The notes under the pieces are model-generated. The model was not told where the DNA came from and did not search any database. It saw only the letters and a program-made list of their open reading frames with translations. From Nitrosopumilus sp. BACL13 MAG-121220-bin23 (GTDB lineage: Archaea > Thermoproteota > Nitrososphaeria > Nitrososphaerales > Nitrosopumilaceae): DNA of 6,494 nucleotides. Below, one piece after another: positions 1-5,316 of this stretch (position 1 is its first letter; each line of letters starts with the position of its first letter). Location of the stretch: the NCBI GenBank assembly GCA_001437625.1, contig LIAL01000060.1, positions 1 through 6,494 of the forward strand. The letters are read 5' to 3'. A program made the translations under genes and the position numbers.

Positions 1-42
1 TACTATTTTATGATTTAAATTTTAAGTAAAATTAGATTATAC

Positions 43-50
43 TTTAAATA
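43..50 (+). promoter_or_regulatory. TATA box of the RAM-domain gene pair
   Basis: The octamer TTTAAATA matches the archaeal TATA-box consensus. Its centre at about 46.5 predicts a transcription start near 72-73. That leaves a leader of about 22 bases before the ATG at 95, with GGAG at 81-84 as ribosome binding site. The same octamer occurs at 2451-2458 in front of another gene here. A weaker AT-rich candidate near 35-42 would instead suit a leaderless start at 65. Confidence 0.6.
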
Positions 51-94
51 TATTAACTGAATAAATGAAACATGAAAATTGGAGTAATGCAATA

Positions 95-334
95 ATGGTT
101 ACAGCATATGTTCTCATAAATTGTGATCTTGGATCTGAAGAATTTGTAATCTCAGAACTAAAATCATTAGAAGACGTTGTTGAGGTTCATGGTACTTTTG
201 GCGCTTATGACATACTAGCAAAAGTTGAAACAGAATTAGTTGAAAAATTACGTGAAACTATTACCTGGAAAATTAGAAAAATTGACAAAATTCGTTCAAC
301 ATTAACACTAATGGGAATTGAAGGGCAAGAGTAG
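95..334 (+). CDS. Stand-alone RAM domain protein (Lrp/AsnC ligand-binding type), 79 aa
   Basis: This is a single RAM (regulation of amino-acid metabolism) domain with no helix-turn-helix, so it is unlikely to bind DNA alone. The expected beta-alpha-beta-beta-alpha-beta order is visible: AYVLINCDLG (residues 4-13), a helix, then VEVHGTFGAYDILAKVE (29-45), a helix, and a last strand near IRSTLTL. HGTFGxYD is the usual loop where family members bind amino acids or oligomerise. Family members form dimers and larger rings and sense small molecules, often by pairing with full-length Lrp proteins. I chose ATG 95 because GGAG lies ten bases upstream, the predicted transcription start is near 72, and the neighbouring paralogue begins at the equivalent residue. 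An in-frame ATG at 65 would add ten residues that do not resemble the domain. The ligand cannot be told from sequence. Confidence 0.85.
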   Translation: MVTAYVLINCDLGSEEFVISELKSLEDVVEVHGTFGAYDILAKVETELVEKLRETITWKIRKIDKIRSTLTLMGIEGQE

Positions 335-335
335 A

Positions 336-860
336 TTGGCAAAAGCATATGTCTTAATGAATTGTAATTTGGGTACTGAAAAAAATATAATTACCACATT
401 AAATGCAATTAAGGGCATTACAGAAGCTCATGGTACTTTTGGTCTTTATGACATATTTGCCAAAGTTGAATCTGATGATGAGAAAGAAATTCAAAAAATA
501 ATAACTCATGCAATTCGTCAAATATCGGAAATACGTTCTACAATGACTTTAACTCGTTCAGAATGTGAGGACTTGTTTCCATCAGTAGAAAAAATAATCA
601 ATAAAAAGCCTGGAAAAAACATATCTCAAGCATATGTCGTGCTGCATACAGACAAGGGAGAAGAGTACAACGTCTTGCGAATGTTAAGTCACATTCCAGA
701 AGTAACAGAAGCAGATGTAGTGTTTGGATTTTATGATGTTTTATGCAAAATTGAATCCGATGAATACGCTTCTTTAGAAAAAGTGATTACAAAGACCATT
801 AGATCATTACCACACATTAAAACTAGTATGACTCTAAATGTTATCTCAGAACAAGACTAG
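336..860 (+). CDS. Protein with two tandem RAM (Lrp/AsnC ligand-binding) domains, 174 aa
   Basis: Two RAM domains lie in a row, at about residues 2-73 and 97-170, joined by a short basic linker (KKPGKN) and without a helix-turn-helix. The first is very close to the single-domain product upstream (AKAYVLMNCNLGTE; HGTFGLYDIFAKVE; IRSTMTL). The second is more diverged: VVFGFYDVLCKIE replaces the HGTFG loop, so its ligand or role may differ. The preferred start is TTG 336, one base after the upstream stop. It has GGG at 323-325 with ten-base spacing and matches the start of the first paralogue. TTG 318 would extend it by six residues and overlap the upstream gene by 17 bases. The two genes are clearly co-transcribed and probably arose by duplication, so their products may assemble together. 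Confidence 0.82.
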   Translation: MAKAYVLMNCNLGTEKNIITTLNAIKGITEAHGTFGLYDIFAKVESDDEKEIQKIITHAIRQISEIRSTMTLTRSECEDLFPSVEKIINKKPGKNISQAYVVLHTDKGEEYNVLRMLSHIPEVTEADVVFGFYDVLCKIESDEYASLEKVITKTIRSLPHIKTSMTLNVISEQD

Positions 861-867
861 GATAATA

Positions 868-900
868 TTTTTAAATTCTTTAAATTTTAATTTCTTAAAT
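868..900 (+). terminator. T-rich termination region after the RAM genes
   Basis: Repeated T runs (TTTTT, TTT, TTTTAATTT) follow the stop codon closely. Archaeal polymerase can stop at such runs without a strong hairpin. No GC-rich stem is present. Confidence 0.4.
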
Positions 901-1070
901 CACAATAGGCTAAAAAATAATCAATTAAAAAGATTTACAGCATATTTGAAATGTATGATGCACTGCTCAAAAATACAATAAATAATATAAAAAATGGTTT
1001 ATCATCTTAGTAGAAATTTTGAAAGGAAAATTAACATTTTTTTAATTTATCTCACATTTTACATAGAAAT

Positions 1071-1118
1071 CCATTGAATGTATTTTATTACCATTGAGTG
1101 GTAATGAATGGTAATGAT
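1071..1118 (+). promoter_or_regulatory. Repeated TGGTAAT half-sites: candidate operator upstream of a phasin-like gene
   Basis: ATTACCATT (1087-1095) and AATGGTAAT (1107-1115) are perfect inverted repeats 11 bases apart. An extra TGGTAAT at 1099-1105 makes a direct repeat with 1109-1115 at exactly 10-bp period. Just upstream, CCATTGAATG (1071-1080) and CCATTGAGTG (1091-1100) repeat at 20-bp period. The array therefore repeats once per helical turn on one face of the DNA and abuts the TATA box at 1117, where a bound regulator would meet TFB/TBP. A related pair of half-sites lies at 2475-2491. Which protein binds is unknown; the AbrB-domain protein at 2474-2905 is one candidate. Confidence 0.5.
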
Positions 1119-1125
1119 ATATATA
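1117..1125 (+). promoter_or_regulatory. TATA box of the phasin-like gene, leaderless
   Basis: ATATATATA is centred at 1121, 26 bases before the ATG at 1147. That spacing predicts transcription starting on or next to the start codon, so the mRNA would be leaderless. This settles the start as 1147 rather than the in-frame ATG at 1108, which lies upstream of the TATA box. Confidence 0.65.
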
Positions 1126-1146
1126 GAGATTAATGTACTAATCAGT

Positions 1147-1575
1147 ATGAGTACACAAACAACAAATACAAATCAGTCAAACAATGTATTTACAATTTAC
1201 AAACAAAATGTACAAAAATGCTTTGATAGTATATCAAAAAATACTCCACAGTATTTTCAAACAACAACACATTTTCAAGAAGAATGTATGAAAGCTGCTC
1301 AAAAATCATTTGATGCTGCAATCACAATGCAACAAGAATTTGCTCAAAAATCTGGATTATCAACAGATATCCCTGAAGCTGCAAAAACTGTAATTGTTGA
1401 TTTCAACAAACAAGTTATTCAATCAAGTAACATTCAAAACCAAATTGTAAAAACCATAGTTGACACAACTACACAAAATGTAAAAACATTCAATGACAAT
1501 GTCACTACATTTACTGATTTGAACAAAAATATTATCCAATCTTGGATAAACACATGCACTCCTACTAGAAACTAG
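1147..1575 (+). CDS. Phasin-like helical protein, 142 aa
   Basis: This small soluble protein is probably almost all helix, with no signal peptide or membrane segment. The first 13 residues are polar and rich in Ser, Thr, Asn and Gln (MSTQTTNTNQSNN). A long amphipathic stretch follows (about 14-135) with regularly spaced Phe, Ile and Val in a Gln/Lys/Asn background (FTIYKQNVQKCF; KSFDAAITMQQEFAQKSG; NVKTFNDNVTTFTDLNK). Length, composition and helical pattern resemble phasins, the proteins that coat PHA granules, and PHA synthase genes lie 1.5 kb away. No sequence motif proves membership, so the function is inferred mainly from context. A Pro at 76 may separate two helical halves. The start follows the TATA spacing; an ATG at 1108 would add 13 residues from inside the promoter. 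The gene has its own promoter, operator-like repeats and terminator. Confidence 0.75.
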   Translation: MSTQTTNTNQSNNVFTIYKQNVQKCFDSISKNTPQYFQTTTHFQEECMKAAQKSFDAAITMQQEFAQKSGLSTDIPEAAKTVIVDFNKQVIQSSNIQNQIVKTIVDTTTQNVKTFNDNVTTFTDLNKNIIQSWINTCTPTRN

Positions 1576-1577
1576 GG

Positions 1578-1596
1578 TGTTTTTTTATTTTATTTA
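1578..1596 (+). terminator. T-run terminator after the phasin-like gene
   Basis: Seven T residues at 1580-1586 begin five bases after the stop codon, followed by more T-rich sequence to 1595. This is a typical archaeal stop signal without a clear stem. The hydrolase downstream probably has its own promoter, with candidate TATA-like sequences at 1603-1610 and about 1624-1630. Confidence 0.5.
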
Positions 1597-1653
1597 TGAT
1601 ATGATATATCTAAAGCCAAGAACTTATCTAGTAATTAACTTGATGCTAAAACA

Positions 1654-2442
1654 TTGGTAGAAAAATTTGTAGATATTGATGGAAATAAAATTCGTTATTT
1701 TGAATCTGGTTCTTCTAAAAAAACACTTGTACTTGTTCATGGCTTAGGTGCTTCATCTGAACGATGGCAGTATGTTGTACCACTTTTTGAAATTGATTTT
1801 CATGTCATAGTACTTGATTTAGTCGGGTTTGGTTATAGTGATAAACCTCTTGCTGATTACACAATTGATTTTTTTTCAAATTTTTTAGAAAAATTTTTGA
1901 TATCTTTAGGTATTAAAAAAACTAGTATTGTTGGATCTTCCCTTGGAGGTCAAATAGCTGCGGAATACACTTCATCACATCCTCAATCTGTTGATAAATT
2001 AATTTTAGTATCCCCTTCTGGAATAATGAAACAATCTACTTTTGCTCTTGATGCCTATGTCATGGCTGCATTATATCCAAACGAACAAAGTGCAAAAAAT
2101 GCATTTGAAATAATGGATGGTTCTGGTAAAAAAATTCCTATGAATATCATTAATGGATTTGTAACTAGAATGAAATTACCTAATGCAAAATTTGCTTTCA
2201 TGTCTACTTTATTGGGGTTAAAAAACTCTAAGTTAATTACAAAAAAACTTGAAAATATATCATCCCCCACATTAATTATTTGGGGATCTGATGATCCCGT
2301 AATTCCAGTTAATTTTGCAGATGATTTTGTATCTTCTATTAACAATTGTACATTATATGAAATGAACAAATGTGGTCATACTCCATATGTACAGGAGCCT
2401 GAACTATTTGCTTCTCGTGTTTTAGAATTTTTAAATAATTAA
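1654..2442 (+). CDS. Alpha/beta hydrolase, 262 aa; candidate PHA or ester hydrolase
   Basis: This is a complete alpha/beta-hydrolase-fold enzyme with the full catalytic set. The oxyanion loop is LVHGLGASSERW (27-38). The nucleophile elbow is GSSLGG (94-99) with Ser96. The acid is Asp214 in WGSDDPVIP, and the base is His242 in CGHTPYVQEP. A cap region of about 60 residues lies between strands 6 and 7 (about 125-195). The layout matches the MhpC/BphD-like and esterase branch of the superfamily, whose members cleave esters, C-C bonds or lactones, so the substrate is not fixed by motif. Its place between two phasin-like genes and opposite phaEC suggests action on PHA oligomers or the polymer, but this is inference. 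The only usable in-frame start is TTG 1654, because a stop lies at 1636. No signal peptide is seen, so it is cytoplasmic. Confidence 0.88.
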   Translation: MVEKFVDIDGNKIRYFESGSSKKTLVLVHGLGASSERWQYVVPLFEIDFHVIVLDLVGFGYSDKPLADYTIDFFSNFLEKFLISLGIKKTSIVGSSLGGQIAAEYTSSHPQSVDKLILVSPSGIMKQSTFALDAYVMAALYPNEQSAKNAFEIMDGSGKKIPMNIINGFVTRMKLPNAKFAFMSTLLGLKNSKLITKKLENISSPTLIIWGSDDPVIPVNFADDFVSSINNCTLYEMNKCGHTPYVQEPELFASRVLEFLNN

Positions 2443-2450
2443 TAAAAGGA

Positions 2451-2458
2451 TTTAAATA
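2451..2458 (+). promoter_or_regulatory. TATA box of the phasin-AbrB gene
   Basis: TTTAAATA is centred at 2454.5 and begins nine bases after the hydrolase stop. It predicts transcription starting at about 2480, which falls exactly on an in-frame GTG (2480-2482). This raises the possibility of a leaderless GTG start rather than ATG 2474. Confidence 0.6.
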
Positions 2459-2473
2459 CAATTTTGTCTACTG

Positions 2474-2905
2474 ATGGTAGTGACTGGTAATAATAACCAA
2501 TATGATCCAACTACAATGTTCAAGGATTGGATTCAAAAAAGTGGTCAAGCTCAAGCTGAATTTATTAAAAATTTTGGTTCTTTAATGACTAATCAACCTA
2601 ATCAAGCATTCAATCCATTAGAAACTCTACGTGATGTTTCTGATAAAACTAGACAGACACAATCAGATATTATGAATAACATGTCATCCATGCAAACAAA
2701 AAGTATGGACACCATGTTTAACATCGGACAAATGCTTCCATCTTTTATGAATTGGGGGGCATACAAAACAACCATTAGTAGCAATGGTAGAATTTCAATT
2801 CCTGAAGCTGAACGTACTGCACTTGGTCTAGATGATGGCGACTTGATTCAAGTTATTATTTTACCAATTGTAAAAAAATCTAAAACTAAAAAAGTTAAAA
2901 ATTGA
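2474..2905 (+). CDS. Phasin-like protein with C-terminal AbrB/SpoVT-type domain, 143 aa
   Basis: There are two parts. Residues 10-92 are polar and helical, rich in Gln, Asn and Met, with phasin-like spacing of aromatics (MFKDWIQKSGQAQAEFIKNF; later MQTKSMDTMFNIGQMLPSF). Residues about 96-133 match the AbrB/MazE/SpoVT swapped-hairpin fold (TTISSNGRISIPEAERTALG, then LDDGDLIQVIIL). In that fold SxGRIxIPxxxRxxLGLxxGDxI is the signature, and dimers bind DNA. A basic tail (KKSKTKKVKN) ends the protein. Haloarchaeal PHA loci carry an AbrB-like regulator (PhaR) beside a phasin; here one protein seems to hold both functions. It could sit on granules and bind DNA when free, a model taken from bacterial PhaR. 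The AbrB domain is clear; the phasin role is inferred. The start may be GTG 2480, judged by TATA spacing, which would remove two residues. Confidence 0.8.
   Translation: MVVTGNNNQYDPTTMFKDWIQKSGQAQAEFIKNFGSLMTNQPNQAFNPLETLRDVSDKTRQTQSDIMNNMSSMQTKSMDTMFNIGQMLPSFMNWGAYKTTISSNGRISIPEAERTALGLDDGDLIQVIILPIVKKSKTKKVKN
2475..2499 (+). promoter_or_regulatory. Second TGGTAAT-type element at the phasin-AbrB start
   Basis: TGGTAGTGAC and TGGTAATAAT follow each other at 10-bp period (2475-2494). A near-inverted half-site, TAACCA (2494-2499), follows. Aligned over 20 bases with 1099-1118, 17 positions are the same. Here the element covers the predicted transcription start and the first codons, where binding would block initiation. 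Because it overlaps coding sequence, the match could be chance; conservation at synonymous positions would tell. Confidence 0.35.
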
Positions 2906-3029
2906 GTAAAAAAAATAACAATAGTAAACTCTAGAGACATATTTTCCAGTCACCAAAATGTAGATAAAATGTTAAACAGATTAAAAAATTAATACATCTA
3001 CACCGTCAATTAATTACTAATGTATAACA

Positions 3030-3085
3030 AAAATATTTTACAGTCATGGATTTCTATATTTAGTATAAAAAATTAATTTTTAATA
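3030..3085 (-). terminator. Probable terminator of phaEC in the convergent gap
   Basis: The 197-base gap between the converging phasin-AbrB and phaC genes holds no gene. On the minus strand, past the phaC stop, there is a T-rich stretch including T6 (plus-strand A6 at 3067-3072). A palindrome, AAAATATTTT, lies at 3030-3039 and offers T runs to both directions. A weak inverted repeat, ATACAT (2992-2997) with ATGTAT (3020-3025), also lies here. No strong stem is present. Confidence 0.35.
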
Positions 3086-3102
3086 TTCTCTTCTTCACTC
3101 TT

Positions 3103-4167
3103 TTATGATCTTTCAGCTAACCATTTTCCCATTTCAGGTAAAACTTTTTTTTGTGAAAATGAACTAGCAATCATACCTACATGTCCTGTTGGATATATTT
3201 TCAAAGTCTTATCATTACTTCCTACTGCATAATGTAATGGCATGCTGCATTCAGGTGAAACTAAATGATCTCCTACTGCTACTTGTGTGAACATTGACAT
3301 ATTAATTCTCTTTAAATCTATGAGTTCTCCACCTACGTACATTTTATTTTGAATGAGTAAGTTTTTTTGATAAATGTCTTTTATCCACTGTTTGAATAAT
3401 TCTCCTGGTATGGGTGGGGTATCCCCTAACCATTTTTCAACTCTCAAAAAAGTATCAACATATTTTTTATCATCAATATTTTTAAAAAATTTGATATATT
3501 TTTCAATTCCCTGTTCAAATGGTTTGAGAACTGAAAAACAATAATACATGAATTCTGGAGGCATATTTCCAATAATATCTACCATTTTATCTACGTCCAT
3601 GTGCTTGGCTAGATTACTCATTACCGTTGTATCTTTCCAGCCATCAATTACAGGTGCTGTCGCAATGTAGTTTTTTACATTTTCGGGATGTAATGCAGTA
3701 TATGCCGTAGCAATTGTTGCCCCTGTACAATATCCTTGTAGTGAAATTTTTTCTATAGATGATTGATTTTTAATATATTCTACTGATGAGTCTAGATAAC
3801 CATTAACATAATCATCAAAATCTAAATATTTATCCATACTAGTTGGAGTTCCCCAATCTAACATGTATACTTCAAATCCTTGCTCCAATAGATTTCGTAC
3901 CCAACTTTTTTCTGGATGTATATCTAAGATATGATATCTGTTAATTAACGCATATGATATTAACAAAGGTGTTTTATGTTTAGTTTCAATGATTGGTTTG
4001 TAATACAATAATCTGGTTTTATCTATTTGCTGAACTACTTTGTGTGGGGTAACTTCTAGATTTATTTCATCTGGTGCAGATGCGAACTTTGGAGCTTCAA
4101 TTACATTTTTACTAAATTTTAAAATTTCCTCTATTATTTTAGGATCAATTGTGGATTCATTTAGCAT
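3103..4167 (-). CDS. phaC: Class III-type polyhydroxyalkanoate synthase subunit PhaC, 354 aa
   Basis: This is the catalytic subunit of PHA synthase. It joins (R)-3-hydroxyacyl-CoA units into polyester and releases CoA. The alpha/beta-hydrolase fold carries the synthase-specific residues: nucleophile Cys147 in QGYCTGAT (a lipase-like box with Cys in place of Ser), Asp300 in VGDHLVSPE, and His329 in GHVGMIA. The conserved DWGTP loop is at 104-108, and the N-terminal KTPLLI strand precedes it. A length of about 355 residues fits the short PhaC of two-subunit class III/IV enzymes, not the class I/II proteins of near 600. The box reads GYCTGA where most family members have GxCxGG, so the second Gly is Ala. 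It starts 11 bases inside phaE, with AAAGGAG at 4178-4184 as ribosome binding site, so it is translated from the phaE message. It acts in the cytoplasm at the granule surface. Confidence 0.95.
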   Translation of the reverse strand: MLNESTIDPKIIEEILKFSKNVIEAPKFASAPDEINLEVTPHKVVQQIDKTRLLYYKPIIETKHKTPLLISYALINRYHILDIHPEKSWVRNLLEQGFEVYMLDWGTPTSMDKYLDFDDYVNGYLDSSVEYIKNQSSIEKISLQGYCTGATIATAYTALHPENVKNYIATAPVIDGWKDTTVMSNLAKHMDVDKMVDIIGNMPPEFMYYCFSVLKPFEQGIEKYIKFFKNIDDKKYVDTFLRVEKWLGDTPPIPGELFKQWIKDIYQKNLLIQNKMYVGGELIDLKRINMSMFTQVAVGDHLVSPECSMPLHYAVGSNDKTLKIYPTGHVGMIASSFSQKKVLPEMGKWLAERS

Positions 4168-4753
4168 TTTTTCTTTTCTCCTTTGTTAATTCCAATTCTA
4201 ATTTTGAAACACGTTTTTTTAATGAATGGATTTCTTTATACACTTCATCGACTTCTTCTTTGTTTGGAAGATTAGCTGATTGTAAAATTACATTTGTGAT
4301 GTTATTCCAATGTTTTGTTAATTCCAATTCTTTTGATACTAAGTTTCCATAATTCTCCCCAAATTTTTTAGAGTCAAACAATTCTGTGAAATCATTATCA
4401 AAAATATCTATCCAAACTCTTTTTACTGCTTCAATATGTTCTACGTCTTGAGGAATTTCTGGAGATTTTAGGTTTACTTTCTTTTGAGCTATACCCCAGA
4501 CATCTGCTAATTGTTTATAATATTCTGTAAGGTATTGATTAAATCCCAACAAAGTTTCATTAATCTCGATTAATTCTACAGATATTTTTTTTGAATTTGC
4601 AGCAAATGATCTCATTGGACCAATTGATGTTAGTGCTTGGGGTTTACTTGACATTAGATGCATTATGTCTGTCCAAAATAATGAAACATGTTTGTAATAT
4701 TCAGTTATATCATTAGGTGACTCGGCAGAATTTTTGGATGATTTTGATTGCAC
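4157..4753 (-). CDS. phaE: PHA synthase subunit PhaE-like, 198 aa
   Basis: This is the non-catalytic partner that activates PhaC in class III synthases. It sits directly upstream of phaC and overlaps it by 11 bases. Most of the protein is predicted helical with several Trp/Tyr-rich turns (YYKHVSLFWTDI at 19-30; YLTEYYKQLADVWG at 74-87). The C-terminal stretch LPNKEEVDEVYKEIHSLKKRVSKLELEL (162-189) resembles the end of PhaE and PhaR subunits, where a conserved N-P-x-R/K, D/E-hydrophobic segment leads into a coiled coil. It is shorter than many bacterial PhaE (about 320-380 residues), like other archaeal forms. The start is GTG at 4751-4753, with a stop only four codons upstream. A TATA-like box 27 bases ahead suggests a leaderless message. 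No Shine-Dalgarno sequence lies at normal distance. Confidence 0.88.
   Translation of the reverse strand: MQSKSSKNSAESPNDITEYYKHVSLFWTDIMHLMSSKPQALTSIGPMRSFAANSKKISVELIEINETLLGFNQYLTEYYKQLADVWGIAQKKVNLKSPEIPQDVEHIEAVKRVWIDIFDNDFTELFDSKKFGENYGNLVSKELELTKHWNNITNVILQSANLPNKEEVDEVYKEIHSLKKRVSKLELELTKEKRKNAK
4178..4184 (-). promoter_or_regulatory. Ribosome binding site of phaC inside phaE
   Basis: The minus strand reads AAAGGAG ten bases before the phaC ATG (4165-4167). The site lies within the lysine- and glutamate-rich end of phaE. It supports internal initiation on a bicistronic mRNA and fixes the phaC start. Confidence 0.65.
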
Positions 4754-4775
4754 CCTTATTGATTAACTTAGATCG

Positions 4776-4785
4776 CAATAAATAG
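4776..4785. promoter_or_regulatory. Shared TATA-like box for divergent phaEC and DUF6659-like genes
   Basis: The plus strand reads CAATAAATAG, and the minus strand CTATTTATTG. Its centre (about 4780.5) is 26.5 bases from ATG 4807 on the plus strand and 27.5 from GTG 4753 on the minus strand. Both are right for leaderless transcription. The whole gap is only 53 bases, so one TBP site may serve both directions. Other AT-rich words at 4796-4804 are possible TATA boxes but would not give leaderless starts. Confidence 0.5.
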
Positions 4786-4806
4786 TTCTATCACGTAATT
4801 ATATGT

Positions 4807-5199
4807 ATGAACAATGTGGAAGAACTTGAAACCATTTGTCAAGACATTCTGAAATTAGATCCTAAGATGCGTTCTGCTAGATTTATCAATGCTAGGGGGC
4901 ATTTGGCAGCCGGAGGTATGAAGGATGGTCTACTTTCACTTGAAGCAAAAAAACAGGATGAAATGATGTTCATGGAGCTTGCATTACGTGTAAGAATGAG
5001 ACATGAATTTGATACGGAATTTGGCATAGTTCATTTTTCCTTATCTTACAGAGATAAGGTAATTGTAATGAGTTTTCCATTAAGTGATGATGATGTTTTA
5101 TTGGTATCTCGTGAAAAAGACAAAGATTTTGTGGACATTCCATTTAAAATCCTAAAAATTATTGAATGTCTTAAAAAAACTCCAATCAAAACATTTTGA
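4807..5199 (+). CDS. DUF6659-like small protein, 130 aa
   Basis: I recognise the overall pattern as the DUF6659-type family common in ammonia-oxidising archaea, whose function is unknown to me. The visible signature runs: an N-terminal helix (EELETICQDILKLDPKMRSA), a strand and turn ARFINARGHLAAGGMKDG (24-41), a helix ending in MELALRVRMRHEFD (56-69), beta strands GIVHFSLSYRDKVIVMSFPL (73-92) and VLLVSRE, and a closing helix IPFKILKIIECL. The alternating strand-helix order recalls small roadblock/profilin-like sensor folds, but this is speculation. There is no signal peptide, membrane segment or obvious catalytic residue. It diverges from phaEC with a shared promoter region, so the two units may be co-regulated. 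Start ATG 4807 fits TATA spacing. Confidence 0.75.
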   Translation: MNNVEELETICQDILKLDPKMRSARFINARGHLAAGGMKDGLLSLEAKKQDEMMFMELALRVRMRHEFDTEFGIVHFSLSYRDKVIVMSFPLSDDDVLLVSREKDKDFVDIPFKILKIIECLKKTPIKTF

Positions 5200-5251
5200 A
5201 TTAAAGAATTGGATTCCCTTTATTCTTTAATTACTTCTTTTAATTTTAAAA
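5199..5251 (+). terminator. Hairpin plus T-tract terminator after the DUF6659-like gene
   Basis: AATTAAAGAAT (5199-5209) and ATTCTTTAATT (5222-5232) form a perfect 11-bp stem with a 12-base loop, starting at the last base of the stop codon. A T-rich tract (TTCTTTTAATTTT) follows. The stem is AT-rich, so its stability is modest. Confidence 0.55.
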
Positions 5252-5263
5252 CAAAATATTAGT

Positions 5264-5278
5264 TGGAATAATATTCCA
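5264..5278. promoter_or_regulatory. 15-bp palindrome upstream of the repeat phasin-like gene
   Basis: TGGAATA (5264-5270), one central A, then TATTCCA (5272-5278) form a perfect palindrome 39 bases before the ATG at 5317. Its AT-rich core (AATAATATT) could act as a TATA box, giving transcription from about 5297 and a 20-base leader. It could also be a dimer-binding operator over the promoter. No better TATA box is seen for this gene. Confidence 0.4.
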
Positions 5279-5316
5279 TAGATTCACTTAACAACCATGA
5301 CTATCTTTTAAAATTA

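Noticed and set aside
65..94. Upstream ATG adding ten residues to the first RAM protein.
   Set aside because: The residues fall outside the domain, and GGAG plus the TATA position favour 95. It remains possible if the weaker box at 35-42 is used.
1108..1146. Upstream in-frame ATG giving a 155-residue version of the phasin-like protein.
   Set aside because: It lies before and across the TATA box and inside the repeat array; TATA spacing points to 1147.
2055..2369. Open frame of 104 codons on the minus strand.
   Set aside because: It lies wholly inside the alpha/beta hydrolase gene, whose motifs are certain, and has no recognisable features of its own.
4149..4352. Plus-strand open frame of 67 codons, Phe- and Ser-rich.
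   Set aside because: It is antisense to the phaE C-terminal coding sequence and to the phaC start; the composition is that of the complement of Lys/Glu codons.
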